DNA from: Guadua angustifolia | Taxonomy: Eukaryota > Streptophyta > Magnoliopsida > Poales > Poaceae | Assembly (NCBI GenBank): GCA_036346375.1 | Contig: CM070520.1 | Span: 18,266,852 to 18,330,851 of the forward strand | Length of the DNA stretch: 64,000 bases | Direction of reading: 5' to 3' | Part shown: positions 42,541-53,719 of the stretch, in pieces | Numbering within the stretch: position 1 is the stretch's first letter | Layout of the letters: each line of letters begins with the position of its first letter | Notes under the pieces: generated by a model | Seen by the model: only the letters and a program-made list of their open reading frames with translations | Told to the model about the DNA's origin: nothing | Database searches by the model: none | Translations under genes and position numbers: made by a program

Positions 42541-43159
42541 CAGTGGCGGAGCCAGAAAATTTTAGGAGCCTGGGCAAATTTAACTACAGTCAATAAACGT
42601 GAAAGTCTATATACACATCACATAAGCAAAAAACCACCAAAATTTTTTTTTACTAAAAGCATAGTCCAATACATACGTGAACATTCTCAAAATGAAAACA
42701 AAGAAAGATGAGTCAAGCATTTCACTACGACACTACCAATAGTTCGACGATTTGCCAACAAAAAATCCAATCACACAACAAAAGAGACTATGCAAGATAG
42801 AAATATGTTGATTAGTAGATTATATAACATAAAAAACATATTCATATTGAAGTATTGAACTAGTGTTTCACATATCACTAATGTTCTAATCAAGCCTAGT
42901 ACGAGGCAAACTAGTCTTATGCTTTGACAAGATACAAAATATGAATTTCGAGAAAAGTGTAGCTAAACAACATTCACGGGAGTTCTTGGGCAAACAGACA
43001 TGGTTAAGCTTATTGTCAATTACTAACACTTGAAAATAAAAGGCGGGAGGAGGTTGATTATCGTTGTACTAATAGATGATTGAGGCCTTTTAAGTCGTCC
43101 ATCCATGCGCCGATGAGCCGGGCAACCGCCGTGCTTGCCGGAGCTAGCTCCGCCCGATG
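42541..43159. mobile_element. hAT-type element inserted in TNP2
   Basis: 619 bp with ends CAGTGGCGGAGCCAG and, inverted, CATCGGGCGGAGCTAG, flanked by a perfect 8-bp duplication ATGACGAC (42533-42540 and 43160-43167). TNP2 reads through if the insert is ignored (…FGNMSSRH to STWLV). No transposase coding seen. Confidence 0.9.
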
Positions 43160-43167
43160 ATGACGAC

Positions 43168-43935
43168 TACTCATGTTACCGAAAGGATTCATTCCATTTG
43201 TACTCAATCCGAACCTTATATTCCTTGGATCCGCTGCGAATTCTTCAAACCTCCTATCAATATTTCTCCACTGAGTTGAATCAGCAGGGTGCCTAATCAT
43301 CCATCATTCTTACGCTCATCCGAGTGTCATTGAAGCAATTTTGCCTCTTTTGGGTTCGCAAACAACCGCTTCAAATGGGGAATTATAGGCAGATACCACT
43401 CCACCTTAGCGGGAGGTCATTTCTTCACCTCCATGCCCTCGTCGTCGTCATCCGATCTATCTTTACGCTTGTACCTGAATGCGTTGCACACCGGACATAC
43501 ATACAAGTTTGCGTACTGTTTGCGGTACAAGATACAGTCATTCGGATAGGCATGTCTTCTTTCTACTTCCATTCCCAAGGGATAAAGAACCTTTTTGGCT
43601 TTGTAGGTGGTTGTCAGCAACTCGTTTCCCTCCGGAAGCATATCCGCTAACAGACCTAACAGCGTCGTGAAACTCTTGTCGGACCAACCGTTGCTTGCCT
43701 TTAATTTCAGCAATTTCAGCACGGACGACAATCTTGTGTATTTGGACTTGCAACCTAGGAACAAAGGTTTCTCCGAGTTGTCCATCAAGCCCCCAAATTT
43801 TACATACTCCCGCTCATCACGGTTCCCTTCTGCATCCCGTAGCATCTGATCCAGATTGTCATCGAAAGTACAGTCGATATCATTTGGAGTATCGTCGCCT
43901 TTGTCCACGATGGTAGTACTACTTGGTCCCTGCAT
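43168..43935 (-). pseudogene. TNP2 transposase, N-terminal part
   Basis: 43417-43935 (172 aa) carries KPLFLGCKSKYTRLSSVLKL, MLPEGNELLTTTYKAKKVL and NDCILYRKQYANLYVCPVC; 43168-43300 gives DSTQWRNIDRRFEEFAADPR and GLSTNGMNPFGNMSSRH. They lie in different frames with a gap at 43300-43417, so at least one shift is present. Confidence 0.85.
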
Positions 43936-43993
43936 AATCTGCTCTTCATCGTGATTGGTCCAACATGTATACCCCTTTTGAAACCCCGTAGAA

Positions 43994-44179
43994 TCAAGTG
44001 TGCTTCAATCTGCTTGGGTTTCGAAACATCCGGAGATTCTCATAGTCAACGCATGGACAAGGCATAAATTCCACCCCCTTGTTCGACATATCTACCTCTG
44101 CAGCTCTTCTAAAAGTGAAGACACCATTAATGTACTTAGTGCTCGCGCGGTTCTCAGCGTACATCCAGCTTCTGTCCAT
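43994..44179 (-). pseudogene. Transposase-associated domain of TNP2
   Basis: 61 aa: MDRSWMYAENRASTKYINGV, then FTFRRAAEVDMSNKGVEFMP with CPCVDYEN. This matches the N-terminal transposase-associated domain (PF13963-type). It is the first exon or first part of the TNP2 gene. Confidence 0.85.
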
Positions 44180-44559
44180 CTACGCAACATATGTAACAAT
44201 AGGTGTTAAATGACGAACTTAGATCATAAAGTACAAATGGATCTGCACAAAGTATAGCAAATGTATCTACTTCACATCACAGAGAACAAATTAACCAGCT
44301 TCATTTCCCTCTTCACCAAGATAGATACAATAAGCTAGATCTAGAACACAGCTTCATTTCCCCAAGCTAGATATAAAATGTAATTCAGATTAGAAGCAAT
44401 TACTAACCTTGGATGACCAAGAGCACAAGGATCTGCAATCAAATCTCCAAATCTAGGGCCTCTTTCATAAGGAAAGCCTCTCAATCGAAGCCACCTCAGA
44501 GACGGTCGAGGAAAACCTAAAAAAACAGAGACGGTCGAGTCTCTCTGCCTTATACACGT

Positions 44560-44777
44560 AAGAGGTATCATCGCAGATGGTTTTATCTACAAACCATTTG
44601 CGATGTGGGACATCTCAGACGGTTTGTAGATAAAACCGTCTGCGATGTGAGAGATAGATCGCAGACGATTTTATATAAAAACCGTCTGCGATGACATCTC
44701 AACGGTTTTATCCAAAAACCGTCTGTGAATCACATCACATCACAGATGGTCTTTGACTAAAACCATCCGCGATGATG
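44560..44777. repeat. CACTA motif array between TNP2 and the acidic ORF
   Basis: About eight copies of acggttt/aaaccgtctgcgatg in both orientations. It lies upstream of both the TNP2 gene (minus) and the acidic ORF (plus). Confidence 0.85.
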
Positions 44778-44789
44778 ACCCTTCTTCCT

Positions 44790-45357
44790 AAATGCACGCA
44801 GTTTTTCCGGTACTTGATCGTCTCGTCTTCTCAATTCAGACGCGCACAGTCATATCGCTTCGTCTTCCCAATGCAGCCATATCGCTTCGTCTTCCCAATG
44901 CACTTGCATTGCCATTTAAGAACCCTCAGACGGCTCTGCTTCCACTACCGCATAGCACACTTACACCTCCTCCGACCCAAGCACGAGCAACCCAAGCCAT
45001 GAGCAGCCCAAGCACTCCGCCTGTGCCTCCTCTGACCGCCTACTTCTCGGACGATGACTCCTCCAGCTCCTCGACGCCGCCTCCGCCTCCTCCTCCTCCG
45101 ACCGCCTTCGCCCAACCAGCGTCGGGCGTAAGCGTTCGGCGCCTATCTCCTCGGACTCCTTCACCTCCGACTCCGACTTCGAGAAGGTCCTGTGGGACTC
45201 CGACGATGAGGCCGCCTACCGCGATGGCTGGGAGCTAGAGGATGATCTAGACTGAGCCGGGTCGAGCGAATTGGATGGACACAGCGAGGATTCGGCTACC
45301 ACCGACTCCGCCGATTCGTCCGCCCCTCCGGCCGAATCCGACGACGACGACGAGTAG
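44790..45357 (+). pseudogene. Acidic Ser/Pro-rich ORF inside the CACTA element
   Basis: From 45000 the plus strand reads MSSPSTPPVPPLTAYFSDDD then poly-Ser and poly-Pro (8 Pro). After a frame change near 45125 it continues as SSDSFTSDSDFEKVLWDSDD and EAAYRDGWELEDDLD, with a stop, and then more acidic residues to a double stop at 45355. It is not recognised. It could be a captured host exon or an element-encoded acidic protein. It is divergent from TNP2 and flanked on both sides by motif arrays. Confidence 0.45.
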
Positions 45358-45636
45358 TAGTCGTTTTAGTCATTTTAGTAATCTTTCGTGGCATTTTTTT
45401 GTAAACATCTTTTGTAATGATAATATATAATGCAATCTAATTAGCAGTCTTTTGTAAACAACTTTTGTAATGATCTTATATATTAATGCAATCTTCTCAT
45501 GTCTTCTTATATATTAATGTTCTTCTGCAATGATCTTTTGTAGTAGTCTTTCGTAGCAGTCTTCTGTAAACAATTGATGATCTTTGTTTTAAATTGATGA
45601 TCTTTTCAAGTAGCACGCGATTGCCCTGTGTTCAAT
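45358..45636. other. Spacer downstream of the acidic ORF
   Basis: AT-rich, with repeated 'cttttgtaa' and 'atgatctt' phrases (about 45400-45610) that look like short degenerate tandem copies. No gene. Confidence 0.45.
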
Positions 45637-45960
45637 TGATGATCACAGACGGTTCATGGATAACCATGTCTGTGATGAGGAAATATCACAGACTGATTTA
45701 TCCACCAACCGTCTATGAAGTTATACCTATCATCCCAGCAGAAGTTTGTAGTTAATCCCGTCTGTGATACTTCACACATCACAGACGGTTTTATCCACAA
45801 ACCGTCTGTGATGTGCCCGGAACACATCATAGTCGGTCTGTATATGAAACCGTCTGTGATAATCAGATACCGTAGACGGTTTTATCCACAAACCGTATGT
45901 GATGTGCCCGAAACACATCACAGACGGTTTGCTCCTAAAATCATCTGTGATGATGTGTCT
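45637..45960. repeat. CACTA subterminal motif array, right
   Basis: About ten copies of cacagacggtt/aaccgtctgtgatg in both orientations, next to the right terminal repeat. Confidence 0.85.
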
Positions 45961-45966
45961 AATATA

Positions 45967-45984
45967 GCCCCCTTTGTAGTAGTG
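45967..45984. other. CACTA right terminal inverted repeat
   Basis: The minus strand reads CACTACTACAAAGGGGGC. The three bases after it are atg; no matching target duplication could be found on the left. Confidence 0.75.
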
Positions 45985-47955
45985 ATGCTGACTGAAGGTC
46001 ACAAAGCCCATCAGATGTACCACCGAGCATAATTGTGTAGTTAGGGTTTGGTGAACTCCGGAACCCTAACCTGAGCATCAGTCTTTAAGCCATGATCCAG
46101 TGCCACAAAGTTGGAGACTTGGGAGAAGCTTTTTGTCTGGAAAAAATCCGGTGACAAAGTTGTAGCAAACCCCTTAAATTTGGCAAGGCACCATTAATTT
46201 TGTTGAACACCTCCCGTACGTTCAAATTCCATCACCTGTATTTAGAGGTGCTGCTTGCCGGTTACTCCATTTTGTTTGTTCAAGCCGTGTTTGTTGGAAG
46301 TACAACGCGAACGTAATAAGGAGATGGTATAGGCATCGATCGATTGTTTTTTTACAGGTGACATCAGGAATTGCATGCCATGAAATTAATACTTTATTTA
46401 TAGTAGTTTTTTTTTTTTGGTTACAAGTGCGATAAAAGAGAAATCCATATTGTTGTATTCCAAAACCCCTCTACAAGCCTGTAAAGCACACTTGTCAATA
46501 CCATACTGAAAATTATACCGGTTTAGCTCTTGGAATGGTATATTTCGGTACCAATCTATACGAGCCTACCGTTTTGATTTTAATATAATAATATATATTT
46601 ATCAGTATACACATGTTTAACTATATGTACACCAAATTTCACTTATAATATTACTCCAAATACAAAAAGTATCATCAAATATAACATATAGTTCAATAAA
46701 CCATATTATCAATTCCACCGATATGCATGGCCAGTGGTATTGACTAGTATCAAAGCCGATATGGCTGGTATTGATCGGTATCGAAGCTGGTATGGTCGGT
46801 ATTGATCAGTATCAAGTCGGTATGACTAGTATCAAGATTGGTACGGTATATAGGGCTACTTTGTACTGATTTAAGGGCTAAAATAGTACATAACGACTGT
46901 ACTGGCCGATACTGGTATGGCTGATACTGGTATGGTATTGATAACTACTCTGCAAAGGCAATGTTCTGTGAAAAAACACTCTAACCCTCAAATATTCCCA
47001 AACTTTTTTTCCACTTGTTGACTTGAGAAGCACCACTGCTTCCTTCCACGCTTTAGACCTGCATCAAGCTTTACAACAATGTTGGGTGCAAGCCAACAAC
47101 ACTAAATGTCCTATTGTTATATATACTTCTTCTATATCCCCTAGCAGATCAAGAGATCGAGTGTGTTGAATATTCTTTCGTTTCTTTTGCTATGCTTTGC
47201 TATTGTTTTCCGTGTGTCAAGCCACCAACTAGCAGTTCGCCTGATACAAACATCAATTCCACACTGAAATGTCTGAAAAAAATAACATATGACCATAAAT
47301 TTGAGTAAAATAGATGGGTTGAGTTCGGAGGTAATCATAACAATAATTAGTTTTTAGGTTATAAAAATATTTAGATGGATATGAACTGTGGTGGATAGAC
47401 AAAATTCGAGTCGTCTAAGCGAAACCATGCTGTTCTACTCAACTGCTAGCGAAGTAGCCAACTCAACCCAACCAACCCATACGACTACAACTTTAGCGGT
47501 TATAGTATTGATCATTGGATAAAAAAACCATAACCTAGATCTGCCATGTTACTATTGACAACATTGTAGCACCTGACCATCATATTTTGTATCAATTACT
47601 GTAGCTAAGCGCCGTAGCACACTTTAGATTATGGGCTACTTCGATCGAACAGTTTGACAACCGGTAACTACTTGAATTGTAGTTGCCATTATAACTACAA
47701 GTGAACCCACTCCCCAATCCAACCCAACCCAACTCGAGCTCAAGCCTGTGGGGGTGGTGGGTTAAAAGTGGAAGATGGTGGCAAGGAGCACCTTCGCGCG
47801 GTCGCGCCGCCGTCGGTGGAAGATGCTGACCCTGCAACGTTTGTGAGTAATATTGGAAGATCGAAATATATGAAGTTGACACTGCAGCTGAATCGGTTAA
47901 TGCGTATCCCTCTATAGGAAACACTCTACTTATCCCACACAAACTCTAATTCCTA
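45985..47955. other. Intergenic DNA
   Basis: No gene seen. It contains a poly(T) run near 46409, the minisatellite at 46725-46935 and AT-rich single-copy-looking DNA. Short open frames show no domain. Confidence 0.4.
46725..46935. repeat. GGTATTGATCGGTATC minisatellite
   Basis: About six degenerate copies of a 20-32 bp unit built from 'ggtattgatcggtatc' and 'gctggtatggtc', decaying towards the right ('gatactggtatggctgatac'). Confidence 0.75.
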
Positions 47956-48238
47956 CTCCATCTGTACACTTTTATAAGGCTTATTTTTTTAATGATTTTA
48001 TTCACAAATTATAATGTTCGCATGTAGATTTAATGAAACATTTCCTCCTATACCCATATTTATTCTTTCTCAATCATATGTATTTATTTATTACCACCCA
48101 CACAAAGTATATCTTTCGTCTTCCAAGACAGTTAAGTGGGGGCATCTAAGTCATTTTTTCTCGTACATTTCTCAATTTTAACGTAATCTTAATCATTTAC
48201 AAAGTCAAAATACATATTATAAAAATAATCGGAGAGAG
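47956..48238. mobile_element. Stowaway-like MITE
   Basis: 283 bp with ends CTCCATCTGTAC and, inverted, CTCTCTCCGATT, flanked by TA on both sides (47954-47955 and 48239-48240). The ends resemble the Stowaway consensus CTCCCTCCGT. No coding. Confidence 0.75.
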
Positions 48239-48549
48239 TATTTATCAAGCCGACCCAATCTTTAATGCTAGGGAACTGGCTCCAACTCTCAGAACTAGAC
48301 TGTCTATGACCTGCTACCTTTCTTGACCGACTCTATTCCTGATTATTGCTGCCGTTGTATTCCTTGAGCTGTTGCTGCTGCTGCTGGGTTCAAGGAACAC
48401 AGCAGACAATCTCTCCTTAATGCATACCTCTCTGCAGACTCACAAGGAACAGAGGGCTCAAGTCAATCATGAAATACTAATTGCTTCAACTTCATGGACA
48501 AATATAGAATCAATATCGCAGCATCAATACTCCAACCAGCGATACTTGC
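48239..48549. other. Intergenic DNA
   Basis: Includes a ctg-rich microsatellite at 48369-48389. Nothing else recognised. Confidence 0.4.
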
Positions 48550-48792
48550 TTCTTGAGCCATGCATTTCTTCAACTTCAGCTTCCTGAGCAAGCCATGGAT
48601 TTGTTCTTTGATAGAAGATACCCTATCATCGTACTCATCTGCATTGACAGATCCAAGAGGTAAGTCGTGCGCCCTCGGGTCGTCAGGCTTCTGGATGCCA
48701 AGAGCCCGGTAGCACTCGCTTTCGGCGTCATCGTACTCTCCAAGGACGGCGAGGAGCTTCCCGCGGAACAAGGCGACCACGAACGAGCGATC
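48550..48792 (-). pseudogene. Relic of a host TPR-like gene
   Basis: The minus strand reads SFVVALFRGKLLAVLGEYDD, AESECYRALGIQKPDDPRAH and a tail DDRVSSIKEQIHGLLRKLKL. FRGKLLAVLGEYDDAESECYRAL fits one tetratricopeptide-like helix pair. Base composition is GC-rich, unlike its surroundings, which suggests a host exon. The N-terminal side is cut at about 48793 by repeat DNA and nothing upstream continues it. The parent gene is not recognised. Confidence 0.5.
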
Positions 48793-49483
48793 TAGGCCCC
48801 CACATAGTTTTGGTAATTAATGACATCATGTTTAAGAGACTAACAGTTTATTGAGAATGTTGGAAATAGGTTAGTCTCATGGATTAGTGATCATGGAAGC
48901 ATGAGAATGGTACAAAAGAAGATCAAAAACATCAACCAAGTGACGAAGGTAAAATTCTAAGGACCTTTTCCTAGTCATTTTACCGATCTCGGAGTTTGGA
49001 AGAAAAGATCGGATTACTAGAAATAGAGCTGTACTATTCAGAGAGGTTTTTGACGTTATCTTGGTGTCGTTTTTAAGGTTTAAAGGCTCAAATTCATATA
49101 TTTAACTCATGCATCGACTCATAGTGGTAAAACTTTAGAAACTCCATAAGAGATTTTGGAAACCCGGTGCTACTGGGCCAGCGGTAGCACCGGCCTCAGA
49201 GCAGTGTGTAAAAACCCGAGAAGAGTTGTTTAGGGAGCCAGGCAGGGCGGTGCTACCGCCCATGGTAGCCCGGTGCTACCGGGAGAGCGGTAGCACCGGC
49301 CCCCTAGCTGGTGTAAAAATTCTAGAAAGGGGTGCTTTTTGGATATCAGGCGGTCCGATGCTATCGTCTATGGTATCTCGGTACTACCGGAGAAGCGGTA
49401 GCACCAGCCCTTAGGTCAGGTGCAAAAATTCCAGTAGTCATGTAATTTCAAAAGTTTTGTAGTCCGGTGCTATCGACGTTTAT
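48793..49483. repeat. Repeat DNA with dyad-rich tandem units
   Basis: 48793-49150 begins 'ggcccccacatagttttgg' and looks like a dispersed repeat. 49155-49470 holds about three ~110-bp units, each with cggtgctaccg and gcggtagcaccgg as inverted partners and a 'ggtgtaaaaattc' segment. No gene. Confidence 0.6.
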
Positions 49484-49939
49484 TGTCGGCAATAATGAAA
49501 ACGGAGTTAGGCGCTGGATCCAAACTCGATGGTAGCACAAGACACGAGAATTATACAGGTTCGGGCTCTCGCGGAGGAGATAATACCCTAGTCCTGTGCT
49601 CTGGAATTATATGTGGCTAGCTAACTTGCTGATGAGATTGTATCATGATGTTCCCCCGTCCCTCCCTTTATATAGCAGAGGAGGGCGGTTACAAAAGAGA
49701 GTCCTGGTCGGATACAAAGTGGGAATTATATCTCCTGTACCTATCCGTTTGGCAATGGTTTAGATTACGATTGTATCCTACCTAATCCGGATCGGTTGCT
49801 ATCTTCAAGGCTTCCTTATTTCGCACGTTTTGGCGCACCCCTGGTAACTTCTTTTTCCTTGCAGCCGGCCCGGCCCAGTCTTGTTTAGTTGGGCCTCGCA
49901 GGCCTATCTTGCAGATACCCATGGTGTGTATACTCCACA
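49484..49939 (-). repeat. 3' LTR of Tat element 2
   Basis: 456 bp, plus-strand ends TGTCGGCAATAATG...TACTCCACA. A minus-strand TATA box (CTATATAAAG) lies at 49666-49675. The partner LTR is not in the window, so the ends rest on the TG/CA pattern and the neighbouring G-rich tract (minus strand CACTCGGGGTTAC) at 49940-49952. Confidence 0.75.
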
Positions 49940-49952
49940 GTAACCCCGAGTG

Positions 49953-50760
49953 CTTTGTGATCGGATTGCCTTCTTATTGTCAAGATTTCCCGACTGGTTT
50001 TCTATGCAGTGAGTGCTCTGTTGTAGGCAATGAGGTCGTGAAGGACTCGATAGAGCTCCACGTGTAAGCTTTCCAAGTGGTTCCTGACCCAATTTATTGA
50101 GCCAACACGCGACTCGATATGAAGAATATCTCCATTCAGGTTGGCTTTTAGCCGAGTGGTACCTGTGTGCCATGGCACGTAGCTTTTGGCCTGTCATGAG
50201 TCATACCATAAATTATCCTAGCAGTATCCGTACTTGCTTTTTGCAGCATACAGCCAATAACCCATTATGGGGAATACCTCTGAATTATCTGTTTTGAATC
50301 AACTTATGATATCTGATCCCGTTTTGAATGGCAACCAGCACGCGACCTGTCATGAGGCATATCATAAGAAGATGTCTTACTTTGGAAGGTACCCAAATCC
50401 CGTCTGATGCGGTCTTTGGCCTTTGGCCCATCATGGGGCGCACCATATCCCAAATCGAATCCAGCCCAATTGTGCTTGTGTACAGTGATTCACTGCACAT
50501 GACCACAGGCCCATCTTGAGGCGTGCCCTAGGGCAAATGCAAGATATGCGGAAGGCGAAGCGTTTTCCCGCTCAAGGCGAAAGTTAGCATCACTCCCCAT
50601 AAATATGAGACTGGGTGCGAATGAAACGATTTTCTGCGCACTATTCTCATTTGCCCCTTCGTCTTCTCATTTTCGATGCTTCTCCTGCAATCTCCGCCGC
50701 TAGGGTTAGCATTTCTCGCCATCCCAATCCGACGCGATTGCAAGTTCCCTCACCTACAAG
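49953..50760. promoter_or_regulatory. Region upstream of antisense gene 2
   Basis: About 800 bases between the 3' LTR and the plus-strand gene, so its promoter is expected here. The phrases 'gcatgagtcataccata', 'catgaggcatatcataa' and 'catggggcgcaccatat' (near 50195, 50350 and 50435) look like three degenerate copies of one ~100-bp unit. No TATA box was assigned. Confidence 0.4.
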
Positions 50761-53366
50761 ATGTCTTCTCCTTCCTCAAAAGATGCTCCTTCATCAGCCT
50801 TGGCCAAGGATTGGGCCACTTCTGTGACGACGGAGAAGCGATTGGAGGAATTGGTCTCCGTCGACGTTTTCCCCCCATTGGTGATACTCTCCACCCGACC
50901 TGCGGCGGGTGAGTCTTGCCTCACGCCCCACACTGAAGAAGTGGTCATTTTTTAGTCCTTTTTCCAACGTGGATTTGGCCTTCCCGCCTGCGCTTTTCTT
51001 CGTGGTCTTCTTCACTTTTATGAAATTAAATTAACCCATCTCAATCCCAATTACATTCTTCAAATTGTTGTCTTCATTCACCTCTGCGAGGCCTTCCTTG
51101 GCATTCGCCCGTATTTTGATCTTTTTCGCCATCTTTTCCTTATCAAACCCTTCCGAAACAAGAATTCTCCCAAAGCAGTTGGGGGCGCTGGATTCCAGCT
51201 AAGGGACGGTTTGAAGAAGGCCTATTTTGCTATTCCCTTCAGAACCTCCAACAAAGGCTGGCACCAAGAATGGTTTTATTGTGCCAACCCCAAACCTTCT
51301 CTTCCTTCTTTTTCCGGAGTCCCGCCCAAGCCTTCACTGGACTGGACTTCGCTCCCTTCAGATGGCGGGGCGGACCAGGTGGAGAAGCTCATGGGGATGA
51401 TCGCTAAACTGAAGGAAGGCGGACTAACTGGAGTCGCGATTATCGCTAAACTGCCCGAATTTCCTCAGCATAAGAGCGCCAAGAGAAAACACCTTGCTAG
51501 CGCCTCACCCTCGGCTCCGAGTGCTAAGAAGGACAAGACGGTCGAGGTTGAAGACCCCTTGGGAAAGGGGAAACGCCCGATCGCTCACGCACCCAAGGAG
51601 AAGAAGAAGCGCCGACGCCAACGCGCGCCTAACCGGGGCCCGAAGTTCGGGACCGGCGCCGCGACACGCCTCCAAATACTTCCTCGTCATCAAGCTGGTC
51701 CGAGAACACGAGGATTCCCGAGCCCCCAGCCCAACGCCCGGTCGATGTGGCATCACCTCCCCCGAGCTCGGTCAAAAGCCCATCGCCTCAAGGCCCCGTC
51801 CGCTTATGCCGATTCTTCCATTGTGGACCTTCCGCCTTAAGGGCTTGGGGATAAGGCTAACGTGATCCAACAGGTTGGTTTCCTTGTTAGCTCCTCCTTT
51901 TGCTTTTCCGAGTCAAGCCCTGACTGCTTCTTCTCTCCAGGAAGCCTGTCAACGAGGTTCTCGTGGACGTGCCACGCGAGGAGCCCAAGGAGGCTGCCGC
52001 TGAAGATGCTCCGAGCCGACCTGAAACTGAAGCGCCGGCCGATGCCGCACCTGCCGCCCTCGAAGTGGCCCCAGAGCCGGAGACAACAACTCCCCCAACC
52101 GCTCCAACGGCCCAGGTCACTGAGGCCGACCCCAGTCCGGGTAGCCCCCCGACGCGTGCTCCTCCCGAGCCGGCTGGCCGAGTGGTGCCTTTTAGGCCCG
52201 CCGCTCGCTTTTCGCCTTCGTCGGAAGAACTCTATCGGCCTCCTCGCCCGAAGTCTCCGGTGTGGGTTGCATTCTTCGACAAGTATGGCGAGGGGATATC
52301 TTATGATGACGAAGACAAGGATAAGGAATGGGTGTCATTCCGTGACCATGCCTACGGTTGTTCTTGGTTTGCTCATGTAAGTTGTTTGTGCCGAGTTGTT
52401 TTTAGAAGTCCTCTTCTTTTTGTCTTTGATGCGTGGTGTAGTTTTATCATTCATTTTGTCGCCTTCAGCGTCTGGCAGAGCGTGCCAAGGAAAGGAACAC
52501 CCTTCTCTGGGAGATACTCCCGAAGACCAAAATGAGGAAGGACTATGAGGCCGAGATCCAGCGGGTCCGTGTCGAGCTGCAGGAGGAACTCGGCAAGGCC
52601 CGGGTCGAGAATCGAGAGGAGCTGGAGAGGCTTCCGGGCCTAGATTCTGTCCTTCGAGGCGGAGAAGCTAAGCCTGACGACCTCCCTTAGCGGTGACCCC
52701 CTTGTCCAACTGCCTTGAATTACTTTTTTAAGTCTTCTGCCCCTTAGCTCATTCTTTCTGTCTTGGCTCCGGCCTTCGTCGTTGCAAATCTTCAGGGAAA
52801 GCTCGAGACCACCGAGAATCGGGTCAAGGAACTGAAGGAGTCTAAGAAGGAAGCCCAAACCAAGACGAACAAGATGGAAACAGAGTTGGAAGGTTTGCTC
52901 CCGAGTCGTCCTTTGTTCCGCTTGTGCTTTTTAGCGTCTTTGGACTAATCCGAATGGTTTTGCAGAATACCGAGCCAAGTCACAGGCTCAGTATTGCGTC
53001 CTTGATGAACAGATCAGATCCACTGAGGCGCGAGTCTGCAAGCTCCAAGAAGGCTCCGAGGCAATGCTGCGAATCTTGAGTCCTGGCGAAGCTGGGCCTA
53101 GTGATGTGCCCAGCGATGCGAACACCACCATCCAACGGCTGGCGGAGGGGCCCAAGAAGCTGGTAGCACACCTGAAGGAGACAGCAATCACAAGCGCCAG
53201 TCAAGCTTTGGCCATCGTGAAGTCCTTGTATCCGCGGGTGGAGCTTCAAGCTATCAAGGAGGGCTTCGCTTGCACCGTTGATAACGATCAAGCCCTTGCT
53301 CTGCTTGACGAGGTTAGGGATACCTTCGTTGCTTTAGTCAAAAATCTGGAGCTGGTTCCCATGTAG
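50761..53366 (+). pseudogene. Antisense spliced gene of Tat element 2 (PF04195-like)
   Basis: Plus strand, start MSSPSSKDAPSSALAKDWAT. The same frame runs to 51840 apart from one TAG at 50953 and contains FLRGLLHFYEIKLTHLNPNY, ILQIVVFIHLCEAFLGIRPY, FDLFRHLFLIKP, GGAGFQLRDGLKKAYFAIPF and KGWHQEWFYCANPKPSLPSF, a clear PF04195 match by eye. Later exons: about 51945-52376 (Pro/Glu/Ala-rich, then SPVWVAFFDKYGEGISYDDE), 52470-52685 (RLAERAKERNTLLWEILPKT then coiled coil), 52795-52900 and 52966-53366 (coiled coil, then AITSASQALAIVKSLYPRVE, ending LELVPM). Introns with GT-AG borders fit at 52376-52468 and 52905-52965; other borders are less certain. It parallels the gene at 9124-11967. Function unknown. 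Confidence 0.72.
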
Positions 53367-53710
53367 ATATCATATTTTGAGACTTTTGATCTGTAATCAC
53401 TCTCTTTGAGCATTGGTAAAAGTGCTTGGCAATTTGAGCCATGTTTTGTTTTTAATTGCTTTGTTGTGTCCTGCAAGTCTTTTCTAATTTAATGCTTGCA
53501 TGCGTCGCGTCTGGTCTGGTGTTGCGCATCCATACGTCTTCTTGGTCGCTTTCTGGTACCAGCACATCCTTCAGAGCCGCTTCGGCTTCCTGCGCTAGCA
53601 TTTACTCAAGACCGTTCAGTTCCCATGTTCTGGGTATATAAGAGTGTCACCGCTGCTTGAGCGATCACCCGTCTCTAAGCCCTTCTCAGCAACCTTGGAC
53701 GCTCGTCCTT
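53367..53710. other. Spacer between two antisense ORFs
   Basis: Probable 3' end of antisense gene 2 and the upstream region of the small acidic ORF. A plus-strand TATA-like 'gggtatataagag' lies at 53634-53646, well placed to drive the next ORF. Confidence 0.45.
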
Positions 53711-53719
53711 GAACCTTCA

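Larger units (their letters stand above)
35542..45984 (-). mobile_element. CACTA (En/Spm-type) DNA transposon, decayed
   Basis: The right end is CACTACTACAAAGGGGGC (inverted, ending at 45984). It contains TNP2-type transposase, a second gene with a Ulp1-like domain and arrays of the 10-12-bp motif accgtctgtgatg in both orientations near both ends, all hallmarks of CACTA elements. The left limit is set by a CACTGCACGG sequence at 35542 next to the copia fragment, but it does not match the right end beyond CACT, so the true left end may be lost. Multiple stops and a hAT insertion disable the transposase. Confidence 0.85.
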
